A stretch of DNA of 64,000 nucleotides from Oleiagrimonas sp035690885 (GCA_035690885.1 DASSKC010000014.1:1-64000); one strand, 5' to 3'; shown: positions 26,200 to 35,204, numbered from the stretch's first letter. The notes: generated by a model not told the origin, from the letters alone. Made by a program: numbers and translations.

Positions 26200-27312
26200 T
26201 CAGCCGGCATCGACGTGCACTTCGTAATCGGTGACGTCCGCGGCTTTCAATTCCAGGCCGAGACCGGGTCGGTCGCGATCGACACGCAACGCACCGCAAC
26301 GCAATGCGGGCAGCCCGTCGAAGAGCATCGACTCGATGCGTGTGTGGTCGTGGAAGTATTCGATGTTGATCACGTTGTCGAGCGCGCTGCACACATGCGC
26401 GTGCAACGCCGGCGCGCAATGCGCGGAAACCGGAACGCCGTGCGCATGCGCCAGCGAGGCCGCGCGCATGAAGCCGGTAAAGCCGCCGCAGCGGGTCGTG
26501 TCGACTTGCAGCACGTCGACCGCACCGGCGTCGAGCATGCGCCGGAAATACCAGTCGTCCCAACCGTACTCGCCGGCGGCCAGCGCCATCGGCGCGGGCA
26601 AACGTGCGCGCAACCAGGCCAGGTTTTCCAGGTCGTCGGAGGACACCGGCTCTTCGTACCAGCGCACATCGTCATCGGCAAAACGCTCGGCTTGCGCCAA
26701 CGCCTGACGCGGCGTGTACGCGCCATTGGCATCAACCATCAGCGCCGCGCCAGCGCCAATGGCCGTCTTTGCCGCGTGCACGCGCGCGGGATCCTTTGCC
26801 GGGTGCGTACCGACTTTCATCTTGACCCGGTGGATGCCTTTCGCGGCCCAGCCGCCAAGCTGCTTTTGCAGGCGTTCGACATCGTAGGTGGTGAAACCGC
26901 CACTGCCGTACACCGGCACGCTCGCGCGCGCCGCACCCATCAAATCGACCACGCTGACGTCGTGCAGACGCGCCTTGAGGTCCCACAGCGCGTGATCGAG
27001 CGCGGCAATCGCCATCAGTCCCACACCCGGCCGGCCAATGTTGCGCAGCGCCCGGTTCATGTGCTCCCAGGCACCGGGGATGTCATCGGGATCACGATCC
27101 ATGAGGCAGCCGCACAACGGCCCCTTGATCAACGCGGCGATGGCACGATGGCCATAGGTGTAGCCGATGCCGATGGCGTCACCGGCATACACCTGTGCGG
27201 TCACGATGGTGGTGCTGTCCCAGGCGATGGTGCCGTCGGCTTCCGGCGCGTCGGTGGGGATGGTCCAGGCCTTGGCTTCAACGCGCCCGATCGGCGGCAA
27301 CGACGTTCTCAC
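26200..27312 (-). CDS. Enolase-superfamily enzyme (mandelate racemase-like)
   Basis: This 370-residue enzyme has the two-domain enolase-superfamily fold. The catalytic Lys pair is in VKMKVG (K164-x-K166). The metal ligands are D194 (MVDANGAY), E220 (WYEEP) and E248 (AGEYGWDD), and His298 is in SAHCAPALHAH. This set fits racemases, cycloisomerases or acid-sugar dehydratases; the substrate cannot be assigned. Its start overlaps the stop of the TPP enzyme by four bases (ATGA), so the two are made together and may act in one catabolic route. Confidence 0.88.
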   Translation of the reverse strand: MRTSLPPIGRVEAKAWTIPTDAPEADGTIAWDSTTIVTAQVYAGDAIGIGYTYGHRAIAALIKGPLCGCLMDRDPDDIPGAWEHMNRALRNIGRPGVGLMAIAALDHALWDLKARLHDVSVVDLMGAARASVPVYGSGGFTTYDVERLQKQLGGWAAKGIHRVKMKVGTHPAKDPARVHAAKTAIGAGAALMVDANGAYTPRQALAQAERFADDDVRWYEEPVSSDDLENLAWLRARLPAPMALAAGEYGWDDWYFRRMLDAGAVDVLQVDTTRCGGFTGFMRAASLAHAHGVPVSAHCAPALHAHVCSALDNVINIEYFHDHTRIESMLFDGLPALRCGALRVDRDRPGLGLELKAADVTDYEVHVDAG

Positions 27313-29126
27313 GACTCGTCCTTGTCATCGTCATCGTCCTTGCTGCCACCGGGCATGACACCGGCCAGAACCTGGCGCGCGCTCTGCTTGATGATGCCGG
27401 CTTCGCGCGGATCGCCCTGCTTCAGCGTCGACATGTAGGACTTGGCCTGTTGCAACGTGATGTGCGGCGGCAACGGTGGCACGTCGGGGTCGGTGATGAA
27501 CTCGACCACGGTCGGTCGATCGGCGGCAAATGCGGCCTCCCACGCACCATCGATCTGCTCCGGGTCGTCGACGCGAATGCCCTTCAGGCCCAGCAGTTCG
27601 GCGTAACGGGCGTAGGGGAAATCCTCGACGTCCTGCGCGGGCTCGAACTTGGGATCGCCCTCCATGACCCGCTCTTCCCACGTGACCTGGTTGAGATCGT
27701 TGTTGTGCAGCACCAACACCACGAAACAGGGGCTGTCCCACTGCTCCCAATACTGCTTGACCGTGATCAGCTCGGCATTGCCGTTCATCTGCATGGCACC
27801 GTCGCCGATCATCGCGACGACCGGTCGATCGGGGTACATCGTCTTGGCCGCGATGGCATAGGGCATGCCGCTGCCCATGGTGGCCAACTTGCCCGACAGC
27901 GAACCTTTCATGCCGCGCCGCATCTTGATCTGGCGGGCGTACCAGTTGGTGTGCGAGCCGCAGTCGCCGCACAAGATGGTGTTGTCGGGCAGGCGTGGCG
28001 ACAACTCGGCGAACACCCGCTGCGGATTGATCGGCTTGGCCGGCTCGGCGGCCTTGTCGGCGAGTGTGTTCCACCACTTCTCGACGTTGCTTTCGATCTC
28101 CTTGCGCCAAGAGTCGTCATCACGCGATTCGAGCAACGGCAACAGCTCCTTGAGCACCGCGGCGGAATCGCCGATCAGGTTGACCTCGGTGGGGTAGCGA
28201 ATGGACGTGTTGCGTGGCGACAAGTCGATCTGCACCGCGCGCACCTTGCCGTCCTCCGGCAGAAACTCCACATACGGAAATGTGGTGCCGACCATCAGCA
28301 AGGTGTCGCACCCGGTCATCAGCTCCCAGCTCGGCTTGGTGCCCAGCAGCCCGATCGTGCCGGTGACGAACGACACATCGTCCGGCACCGCGGCCTTGCC
28401 GAGCAGCGCCTTGGCGACGCCCGCGCCGAGTTTTTCCGCAACATCCAGCACTTCGTCGGTCGCGCCAAGCGCGCCGGCGCCGACCAGCATGGCCACCTTC
28501 TTGCCGGCATTCAACACCTCGGCGGCGCGCTTGAGATCGTCCTCATCGGGCAGCACGCGCGGACGCGAATACCCCACGCCGGAATAGACATTGCCGTGCG
28601 CGCGCGGGGGACTGGGTACGGCGTCCATGTCCTGCAGATCATTGGGCACGATCACGGTGGCAACGCAACGCTCGGACTTGGCAATGCGAATCGCGCGATC
28701 GAACACGTGACGCACCTGCGCCGGCGCCATCAGGGTTTCGACATATCCGCTGACATCCTTGAACAGGTTCTGCAGGTCCACTTCCTGTTGATAATCGCTG
28801 CCCAGCGAAGTACGCGCTTGTTGTCCGACCACGGCGAGCACGGGCATGTGATCCATTTTCGCGTCATACAGTCCATTCAACAAATGAATGGCTCCAGGGC
28901 CGGAGGTGGCAAAACATACCCCGACTTCACCGGTGAATTTGGCGTGTGCACAAGCCATGAACGCGGCCATTTCCTCATGTCGAACACGTGTGTAATTGAA
29001 TCGATCCGGAACGCGACCCATCGCTCCCATCAGACCGTTTATGCCATCACCGGGAAAGCCGTAAATCTGCCGGATGTCCCAGTCAGTAAGTCGCTGCAAA
29101 ATGAAATCGCCGACCGTATTGCTCAT
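27309..29126 (-). CDS. Thiamine pyrophosphate enzyme (pyruvate oxidase/acetolactate synthase-like)
   Basis: The 605-residue protein has the three domains of the TPP oxidase/lyase group. The PYR domain has catalytic Glu near residue 51 (VRHEEMAAF), the central domain follows, and the PP domain has GDGAMQMNG near residue 441 and a closing NN about 31 residues later, as in the GDG-N motif. It resembles PoxB and the 'thiamine pyrophosphate-requiring' proteins found in stress loci. An acidic poly-Asp tail (KDDDDDKDES) ends the protein. GGAG lies ten bases before ATG 29126. It heads an operon with the enolase-superfamily gene, SDR and pfpI. Confidence 0.9.
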   Translation of the reverse strand: MSNTVGDFILQRLTDWDIRQIYGFPGDGINGLMGAMGRVPDRFNYTRVRHEEMAAFMACAHAKFTGEVGVCFATSGPGAIHLLNGLYDAKMDHMPVLAVVGQQARTSLGSDYQQEVDLQNLFKDVSGYVETLMAPAQVRHVFDRAIRIAKSERCVATVIVPNDLQDMDAVPSPPRAHGNVYSGVGYSRPRVLPDEDDLKRAAEVLNAGKKVAMLVGAGALGATDEVLDVAEKLGAGVAKALLGKAAVPDDVSFVTGTIGLLGTKPSWELMTGCDTLLMVGTTFPYVEFLPEDGKVRAVQIDLSPRNTSIRYPTEVNLIGDSAAVLKELLPLLESRDDDSWRKEIESNVEKWWNTLADKAAEPAKPINPQRVFAELSPRLPDNTILCGDCGSHTNWYARQIKMRRGMKGSLSGKLATMGSGMPYAIAAKTMYPDRPVVAMIGDGAMQMNGNAELITVKQYWEQWDSPCFVVLVLHNNDLNQVTWEERVMEGDPKFEPAQDVEDFPYARYAELLGLKGIRVDDPEQIDGAWEAAFAADRPTVVEFITDPDVPPLPPHITLQQAKSYMSTLKQGDPREAGIIKQSARQVLAGVMPGGSKDDDDDKDES

Positions 29127-29454
29127 GTGATGTGTGCTCCAGTGCAGCCCCTGTCGATGAAAGTGACCTCCGGCGTGCGCATGTCGAAGGATCACCACCG
29201 TGCGCTCGGAAGCGTTAGGCTGCGCTGAAGTTTGCCGCTGCAAGCATTCGCGATTCAGTCCGGGTTTCCATACGTGCGCCAGCGCCAAGATGCGAACCTG
29301 AACACAGCCCACACCGCAATGGCCGATTACCGCAGCATTCAGCGCAGGCTGCATGTGGGTGTGCGCACCATGCAAGACGTAAATCACCCGGAAACCGACA
29401 TGGGCGACAGACATGGAGGCCGGCTTGCATCGTTCCCCGACATCGGAGACAACC
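29127..29454. other. Divergent intergenic region, 328 bases
   Basis: This gap separates the leftward TPP operon from the rightward DUF1328 gene and must hold promoters for both. I see the two ribosome sites at its edges. There is no strong -35/-10 pair, hairpin or RNA gene that I can defend. Confidence 0.5.
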
Positions 29455-29622
29455 ATGCTTTATTACGCAGTGATCTTCCTCATCGTGGCGATTATTGCCG
29501 CCGTGCTCGGTTTTGGTGTCATTGCCGGCACCGCCGGTTTGATTGCCAAGATCCTGTTTGTCGTTTTCCTGATCCTGTTCATCATCTCGCTGGTGCGCGG
29601 GCGCGGCCGCGGTCGACGCTGA
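29455..29622 (+). CDS. DUF1328 (YtjA-like) small membrane protein
   Basis: This 55-residue protein has two hydrophobic helices. It carries the DUF1328 pattern MLYYAVIFLIVAIIAAVLGFG, then GIAGTA-like IAGTAGLIAKILFVVFLILF and a basic tail of repeated Arg-Gly. The family is small, inner-membrane and stress-induced, with unknown function. ATG 29455 follows GGAGA by nine bases. It sits 61 bases before the ElaB-like gene and is probably co-expressed with it. Confidence 0.92.
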   Translation: MLYYAVIFLIVAIIAAVLGFGVIAGTAGLIAKILFVVFLILFIISLVRGRGRGRR

Positions 29623-29683
29623 TCGATCGTCTTTGCCGACCAGGCACCACGCAGACACTCTCGCCAACCCGGAGGACTTCCCA

Positions 29684-30073
29684 ATGGCTGACCACAAGCC
29701 GAACGAAACAAACGATCCAACCCTGCACGCCGCATCCGGACACGGCGACACGCATCGAACCGCATCCGAGCGCATCGACAAAGGCGCCGAGCGCGTCAAG
29801 AAGGCCACCTCCAGCGCTGTCGACAGCACTCACGAGGCGGTCGATCACGCCGCCGACCGCGTCGAGCACGGCGTGCACAGTGGCACCGACAAAGCCGCTG
29901 ACGCGGCCAAGTACGCTGCCGAACATGGCGGCGAGAAATGGGATGGTGCGGTGGAATACGCCGGCGACTTCATGGACAAGGCGCGCGACTACGTGCGTGA
30001 AAAGCCGGCCCAATCGCTGGTGATGGCGGTCGCCGCCGGCTGGCTCGTCGGGCGTTTGATGCGTCGCTCATAA
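29684..30073 (+). CDS. ElaB/YqjD/DUF883 family membrane-anchored protein
   Basis: This 129-residue protein has a long amphipathic helix rich in Ala, Asp, Glu and His. It ends in VREKPAQSLVMAVAAGWLVG, the C-terminal membrane anchor of the ElaB/YqjD family, followed by RRS. These proteins bind ribosomes at the membrane or protect cells in stationary phase in enterobacteria. CGGAGGAC precedes ATG 29684. It is followed after 24 bases by a YqjE-like gene and then a YqjK-like gene, the same order as E. coli yqjD-yqjE-yqjK. Confidence 0.9.
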   Translation: MADHKPNETNDPTLHAASGHGDTHRTASERIDKGAERVKKATSSAVDSTHEAVDHAADRVEHGVHSGTDKAADAAKYAAEHGGEKWDGAVEYAGDFMDKARDYVREKPAQSLVMAVAAGWLVGRLMRRS

Positions 30074-30097
30074 TCGCTTTGCCCAGGGGACGAATCA

Positions 30098-30595
30098 ATG
30101 ATCGAGGACGAATACGCCACGGACGAACGTGCCGCATCCGAAGCCCCCACCCCTCCGCGATGGCTGCAGGACCTGGGCGAAGCCGCGGCCGCGCTGCGCG
30201 AGCTGGCACAAGCGCAGTGGCAACTTGTCGAAGCCGAGCTGCGTCTGGCGCGCTCGGCGGCGCGAACCTTGATGGTCGTGTCGGTGCTGGTTGTGGTGTT
30301 TGCCGTGGCCTTGGGCTTGACCGTACTGGGACTGCTGGGATTTGCGCTGTCGCTGTGGCTCGGTTCATGGCTATGGGCGTTGCTGGTGCTGGCCGGCCTG
30401 CTCGTGCTCGGCCTGGGCTGCAGCGTCGCGTTGGGGCGACGCTGCCTGCACTGGCTTAGCCTTCCGGACACGCGCACGCAATGGCGTGCGTTCACCAGCC
30501 AGGCAGGCGCGAGCACATCAGCCAAGCGGCAATCCAGGCCGCAGCAAAGCGATCAGGAGGCATCGGTCGATGAAACTACGTCGCAGGATATCTGA
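30098..30595 (+). CDS. YqjE-like (phage holin superfamily) membrane protein
   Basis: This 165-residue protein has an N-terminal amphipathic helix (ALRELAQAQWQLVEAELRLA), two membrane helices at about 57-82 and 88-110, and a polar tail. This is the pattern of YqjE/DUF1469 proteins, which are classed with the holin superfamily although lysis activity is not known. It lies between the ElaB-like and YqjK-like genes and overlaps the latter by 26 bases. No phage genes are near, so a membrane-stress role is more likely than lysis. Confidence 0.85.
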   Translation: MIEDEYATDERAASEAPTPPRWLQDLGEAAAALRELAQAQWQLVEAELRLARSAARTLMVVSVLVVVFAVALGLTVLGLLGFALSLWLGSWLWALLVLAGLLVLGLGCSVALGRRCLHWLSLPDTRTQWRAFTSQAGASTSAKRQSRPQQSDQEASVDETTSQDI

Positions 30596-30842
30596 GGTGC
30601 GCGCGGCCAAAGCGCGCGCCGCATTGGCGGGTGCGCGCATGGGAGCGTCCGTGAATGCGCTTGAGGCATGGCCGCAAAAATGGCCGCTGGCATGCACCGG
30701 GATCGCGGCCGGTGTGGGCCTGGAATGGGGGCGACAGACACTGCATCCGTGGCGAGCCTCGGGCATGATCCGACTGGTGTCGACGCAGGTGTTGCCGTGG
30801 GCGGCGCAGCTCGCGGCCATGGCGCGAGGTGATCCAACATGA
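30570..30842 (+). CDS. YqjK-like small protein
   Basis: This 90-residue protein is basic at the N-terminus (MKLRRRISEVRAAKARAAL) and has one moderately hydrophobic region near residues 40-55. Its place after the ElaB and YqjE homologues, the 26-base overlap, and the GGAGG ribosome site inside the yqjE end suggest a YqjK-type partner. Sequence similarity to E. coli YqjK is weak, so the call rests mainly on context. Its function is unknown. Confidence 0.65.
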   Translation: MKLRRRISEVRAAKARAALAGARMGASVNALEAWPQKWPLACTGIAAGVGLEWGRQTLHPWRASGMIRLVSTQVLPWAAQLAAMARGDPT

Positions 30843-30957
30843 GCGCCAACCCCACGTTTGGCGCCACGAACCGTGATCTCGTGCGGTCCGATGACATGCG
30901 CGATGCGACGCGTTGCAACACGAGCGATGTATCGGGAGCATGAAGGTGTCACGGATC

Positions 30958-31953
30958 ATGGCGGCATGGCGGCATTGGGTTGGAAAGGCATCAAATGCAC
31001 GCTACGCGCTGTTCGGCGCGGCGCTGCTTTTGTCCGGGTGCAGCGGAGCGCCTCATTTCAGTTTCCTTGACCCGCAGGGGCCGGTAGCCAATGCCGAGCG
31101 CTGGCACTTTTACATCGTGCTGGGGATCATGGCCGTACTCGTCGCTGCCCCGATCTTTCTGGTCATGCCGTTCGTGCTGTGGCGTTATCGCTACGGCAAC
31201 AAGCGTGCCCGCTACGCGCCGAAGTGGAAATTTTCGCGCCTCATCGAGATCTTCACCTGGGCCGGGCCGGTGATCATTGTCTGCATCCTCGGCTTTTTCG
31301 TCTGGCGTGACGCGCACCGGCTCGATCCGTACAAACCCTTGCCCTCCGATCAACCGGCGCTGCAGGTACAGGTGATCGGCTATGACTGGAAGTGGTTGTT
31401 CATCTACCCGAAGCTGGGTATTGCCACCATCGGCACGCTGGGCATGCCCGCGGGGCGCCCGGTGTCCATGCATCTCACGTCGGCGACCGTCATGCAGTCG
31501 TTTTTCATTCCCTCGCTGGGCAGCCAGATCTATGCCATGGGAGGAATGGTCACCCAGCTCAACCTCGAAGCAAGCCGGCCGGGAACGTTCCTGGGCGAGA
31601 ACACCATGTACAGCGGCAAGGGCTTCCACAAGCAGAAGTTCACTGCCGTGGCATTGGCACCCGATGACTTCAAGGCGTGGGTCAAAAAAGTCAGGAACAC
31701 CGGCATGACGCTCGATGGCGACGTGCTCAAGACCATTGCCGAGCGCGGCACGCTGGCCCAGTTGATCACCGATCTGCCACCGGCCGCCAGCCATGACGGC
31801 AGCGTGTACCTGACCGGCGTGACACCGACACTGTTCCGCGCCGTGGTCAAGTCCACGATGCGTGGCACACGGGTCGTGCCCGGCAACGGCTCGACGCCAG
31901 CACACGCGACAACCACACGACCGTCACTGACGAAGACCCGGGGCAAGCCATGA
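30958..31953 (+). CDS. cyoA: Cytochrome bo3 ubiquinol oxidase subunit II (CyoA)
   Basis: CyoA is the lipoprotein subunit II of the bo3 quinol oxidase. The lipobox LLLSGC is followed by two membrane helices (about 55-75 and 100-120) and a periplasmic cupredoxin-like domain. That domain has DWKWLFIYP and VMQSFFIPSLGSQIYAM but lacks the CuA ligands, as expected for a quinol oxidase. I place the start at ATG 30958, ten bases after AAGGTGT; an ATG at 30940 adds six residues. The stop overlaps the cyoB start. At 331 residues the length is typical. Confidence 0.94.
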   Translation: MAAWRHWVGKASNARYALFGAALLLSGCSGAPHFSFLDPQGPVANAERWHFYIVLGIMAVLVAAPIFLVMPFVLWRYRYGNKRARYAPKWKFSRLIEIFTWAGPVIIVCILGFFVWRDAHRLDPYKPLPSDQPALQVQVIGYDWKWLFIYPKLGIATIGTLGMPAGRPVSMHLTSATVMQSFFIPSLGSQIYAMGGMVTQLNLEASRPGTFLGENTMYSGKGFHKQKFTAVALAPDDFKAWVKKVRNTGMTLDGDVLKTIAERGTLAQLITDLPPAASHDGSVYLTGVTPTLFRAVVKSTMRGTRVVPGNGSTPAHATTTRPSLTKTRGKP

Positions 31954-34061
31954 GCGCGATCGACATCATCGAACATCCACTGGGACGGTTGAGTCTGGAA
32001 TCGCTGCCGTTCTACAAGATGTCGCAAGACCCCACCTTGCAGAACCTCATCAATGGCAGCATCGCGGGCACGGCGGCATTGATTGCCGTGGGCGGTGCCG
32101 TCATCGTTGCGGGGCTGATCACCTATTTTCACGGTTGGCGCACGTTGTGGTCGGACTGGCTGACCAGCACCGACCACAAGAAGATCGGCATCATGTACGT
32201 GGTGATCGCCTTCGTGATGATGGCACGTGCACTGATCGAGGCAATGCTGATGCGCGCCCAGCAGGCCTGGGGGCTGGGTGGCGGCTTCCTGTCGCCGGAT
32301 CATTTCGCGGAACTGTTCTCGACCCACGGCACGATCATGATCTTCTTCATGGCGATGCCGTTCTTGACCGGCCTGATCAACTACGTGATGCCGATGCAGA
32401 TCGGTGCGCGCGACGTGTCGTTTCCGACCCTCAATTCCGTCAGCCTGGGTCTGACCGCCGCCGGCGCGGCACTGATCATGGTGTCGCTGGTGCTGGGTTC
32501 GTTCTCCACCGGTGGCTGGTTCGGCTATCCGCCCTACACCGAGATGGCCTACAGCCCCGGCGTCGGCGTCGATTACTGGATCTGGGCGCTGTCGCTGTCG
32601 TCGTTGGGTTCGACGTTCACCGGCATCAATTTCGCCGTGACCATCTACAAGGAACGCGCGCCCGGCATGAAGTTGATGCGCATGCCGCTGTTCACCTGGA
32701 CCGCGTTGTGCGCTGCGATCCTGATGATTTTCGCCATGCCGCCGCTGACCGTGGCCACGGCGCAACTGGCACTGGACCGCTACCTGGGCTTCCACTATTT
32801 CACCAATGCGTTGGGCGGCGACCCGATGCATTTCGTCAACCTGTTCTGGATGTTCGGCCACCCGGAGGTATACATCATCATCCTGCCGGCCTGGGGGGTG
32901 TACTCGGAAGTCATCTCCACCTACTCGGGCAAGGCGCTGTTCGGTTACCGATCGCTGGTGTGGGCGACGATGGCCATCTCGGTGCTTTCGTTCACGGTCT
33001 GGCTGCATCACTTTTTCACCATGGGCCAGAACGCCAACATCAACGCGGTGTTCGGCATCGCCTCGATGCTGATCGGCATCCCTACCGGGGTGAAGATCTA
33101 CGACTGGATATGGACCATGGTTCGCGGGCGTGTGCGCATGACCACGCCGATGGTGTACTCGATCGGTTTCATCCTGCTGTTCGTGCTCGGTGGCATGACC
33201 GGCATCCTTCTGGCCAATCCGAGCATCGACTACCAGGTGCACAACACCGTGTTCCTGGTCGCGCATTTCCACAATGTCGCGGTGCCGGGCGTGCTGTTCG
33301 GCATGCTGGCCGGCTATCACTTCTGGTTTCCCAAGGCGTTCGGTTTTCGGCTCAACGAGCGCTGGGGCATCTTCTCGGCGCTGTGCTGGATCATTGGTTT
33401 CATGCTGGCATTCTTCCCGCTGTACGTGCTCGGCATCATGGGTCTGCCGCGGCGCTCGGCCGGCTATCAACAGGCCGCCTATGTGCCGCTGGAAATGGTG
33501 GCTTTCGCCGGTGCGTTGGTGATCGGCGTGGCCTTGCTGGCGTTGGTGATCCAGTTGTTGGTGTCGATCCGCGATCGCGAACAAAACCGCTCGCCGGTGG
33601 GCGATCCGTGGGACGGTCGCAGCCTGGAGTGGTCGACCGCATCACCACCGCCGGAGCATAACTTTCCGGTGATTCCCGAAGTCACCAACCTCGATGCCTT
33701 CACGGTTGCCAAGGAATGCGGCGAGGCTTACCAGGAACCCGACGAGTACGTGGACATCACCATGCCAAGGAACAGCATTCTCGGCCCGGTGCTCGGCATC
33801 TTCGGTTTCGTGCTCGCGTTCGCCCTGGTGTGGCGCATCTGGTGGCTGGTGATCCTGGCCACGCTGGCCACCTTCGTGACGATCATCGTGCGCGGCTTCG
33901 CCCGCGACCTCACCGAAACCGTGTCTGCCGACGACGCGCGACGCGAGCATCAACGCCTGCTCGAACGGGTGCGCATCAGCCCGGCGATCTCGCGTGACGA
34001 CGAACGCGCGCCGGTCAATGTGGGCCTGGCCAAACAGGGCCCGGCGAAGGTGGTGTCATGA
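31950..34061 (+). CDS. cyoB: Cytochrome bo3 ubiquinol oxidase subunit I (CyoB)
   Basis: This 703-residue catalytic subunit holds heme b, heme o3 and CuB and reduces O2 while pumping protons. Metal ligands are present in FSTHGTIMIFF, FGHPEVYIIILP (CuB His with the cross-linked Tyr), WLHHFFTMG and VAHFHNVAVPGVLFG. Around the quinol site, the positions matching E. coli R71 and H98 are kept, while those matching D75 and Q101 are both Glu (ARALIEAMLMRAQQ; DHFAELFSTHG). About fifteen helices are seen. It overlaps cyoA and cyoC by four bases each. Confidence 0.98.
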   Translation: MSAIDIIEHPLGRLSLESLPFYKMSQDPTLQNLINGSIAGTAALIAVGGAVIVAGLITYFHGWRTLWSDWLTSTDHKKIGIMYVVIAFVMMARALIEAMLMRAQQAWGLGGGFLSPDHFAELFSTHGTIMIFFMAMPFLTGLINYVMPMQIGARDVSFPTLNSVSLGLTAAGAALIMVSLVLGSFSTGGWFGYPPYTEMAYSPGVGVDYWIWALSLSSLGSTFTGINFAVTIYKERAPGMKLMRMPLFTWTALCAAILMIFAMPPLTVATAQLALDRYLGFHYFTNALGGDPMHFVNLFWMFGHPEVYIIILPAWGVYSEVISTYSGKALFGYRSLVWATMAISVLSFTVWLHHFFTMGQNANINAVFGIASMLIGIPTGVKIYDWIWTMVRGRVRMTTPMVYSIGFILLFVLGGMTGILLANPSIDYQVHNTVFLVAHFHNVAVPGVLFGMLAGYHFWFPKAFGFRLNERWGIFSALCWIIGFMLAFFPLYVLGIMGLPRRSAGYQQAAYVPLEMVAFAGALVIGVALLALVIQLLVSIRDREQNRSPVGDPWDGRSLEWSTASPPPEHNFPVIPEVTNLDAFTVAKECGEAYQEPDEYVDITMPRNSILGPVLGIFGFVLAFALVWRIWWLVILATLATFVTIIVRGFARDLTETVSADDARREHQRLLERVRISPAISRDDERAPVNVGLAKQGPAKVVS

Positions 34062-34687
34062 GTCGCAACTATCAAAACTTCCAGTACCCGGGCTTGAACC
34101 TCGGCAGCGCACACCCCGAAGCGCACAAGGCCGCCGAATCGATGATGTTCGGTTTCTGGGTGTTCCTGATGAGCGACGCCATCTTGTTCGGGATGGTGTT
34201 TGCCACCTACGTCACCCAGTTGCACGCGACCGCCGGCGGGCCCGGGCCGCAAGACCTGTACGACATCAAGAGCGTGTTCATCGAGACGATGCTGTTGCTC
34301 GCCAGCAGTTTCACCTTCGGCATGGCTTCGCTGTCGATGAAGTACGAGCACGGCAAGGCGCAGCTGATCGGGTGGCTGACGATCACCTTGCTGCTGGGTC
34401 TGGCCTTCCTCGGTTTCGAGGTGCACGACTTTCTGTCCATGATCGACAAGGGCGGCGCGCCCGAACGCAGCGGATTCGCGTCCGCGTTCTTTGATCTGGT
34501 GCCGCTGCACGGCCTGCACGTCACTGCCGGCTGCATCTGGCTGCTCGGCCTGGTCGGACAGATGCTTCGTTACGGGCTCGATACCCGGACCAAGCTCGGC
34601 GTCATGCGTCTGGCGCTGTTCTGGCATTTCCTGGACATTGTCTGGATCGCGATTTTCTCGGTGGTTTACCTGGCGGGGCTGGCATGA
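34058..34687 (+). CDS. cyoC: Cytochrome bo3 ubiquinol oxidase subunit III (CyoC)
   Basis: This 209-residue subunit III has five membrane helices. It has the family core GFWVFLMSDAILFGMVFATY near residue 30 and LHGLHVTAGCIWLLGL near residue 150. It supports proton uptake and stability of subunit I in the inner membrane. Four-base ATGA overlaps tie it to cyoB and cyoD, giving strict stoichiometric expression. Confidence 0.97.
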   Translation: MSRNYQNFQYPGLNLGSAHPEAHKAAESMMFGFWVFLMSDAILFGMVFATYVTQLHATAGGPGPQDLYDIKSVFIETMLLLASSFTFGMASLSMKYEHGKAQLIGWLTITLLLGLAFLGFEVHDFLSMIDKGGAPERSGFASAFFDLVPLHGLHVTAGCIWLLGLVGQMLRYGLDTRTKLGVMRLALFWHFLDIVWIAIFSVVYLAGLA

Positions 34688-35040
34688 ACGAGGCAACGCA
34701 CGACAGCACGGAACAAACCGACCGCAAGCGCGAGGAGCGGCGCGAGTTCCATTCCTATGTTTGGGGTGTCGGCCTCGCGCTGATCCTGACCTTGGTGCCG
34801 TTCGCACTGGTGGCGTGGACGGACATCGCACGGCAGACGCTGTACATCGTCATCGGCGTGCTGGCGCTGGTGCAGATGGTCGTGCATTTCCGCTTCTTCC
34901 TGCACCTGGGCTTGCGTCGCAAGCGCGAAGACCTGCACCTGATCCTGTTCTCGGCACTGCTGCTGGTCATCCTCGTGGCCGGCACCATATGGATCATGAC
35001 CAACCTGAGCGTGCGCATGGCGTTGCCGATGATGCCGTGA
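34684..35040 (+). CDS. cyoD: Cytochrome bo3 ubiquinol oxidase subunit IV (CyoD)
   Basis: This 118-residue protein has three membrane helices and the subunit IV pattern SYVWGVGLALILTLVPFALV with QMVVHFRFFLHLG near residue 68. CyoD assists CuB binding during assembly. It is the last gene of the operon; the heme o synthase gene cyoE that often follows is not here, so heme o must come from elsewhere in the genome. Confidence 0.96.
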   Translation: MNEATHDSTEQTDRKREERREFHSYVWGVGLALILTLVPFALVAWTDIARQTLYIVIGVLALVQMVVHFRFFLHLGLRRKREDLHLILFSALLLVILVAGTIWIMTNLSVRMALPMMP

Positions 35041-35204
35041 TGCAGCGCAGCTGCCGGCCATCAACCCTCACCGCAAAGTTTTCAAGCCACTTCACGTCGT
35101 TCCGGCCCCATGCGGCGTTATGATCGGTCCTGTTTGATCGTGAGCCTTCAGCGACATGCGGCAAGTCAATGCACGGGTTCACGCCATGCCGACAAGGATC
35201 CGCT

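Noticed and set aside
27195..29228. A 677-codon plus-strand frame over the TPP enzyme
   Set aside because: It is an antisense shadow of a protein with clear TPP motifs.
30098..30595. A phage lysis gene suggested by the holin-like fold
   Set aside because: No phage genes are near, and the gene order matches elaB/yqjD-yqjE-yqjK.
31530..33584. A 684-codon minus-strand frame over cyoA and cyoB
   Set aside because: It is a His/Asp/Arg-rich antisense shadow; the oxidase subunits are unambiguous.
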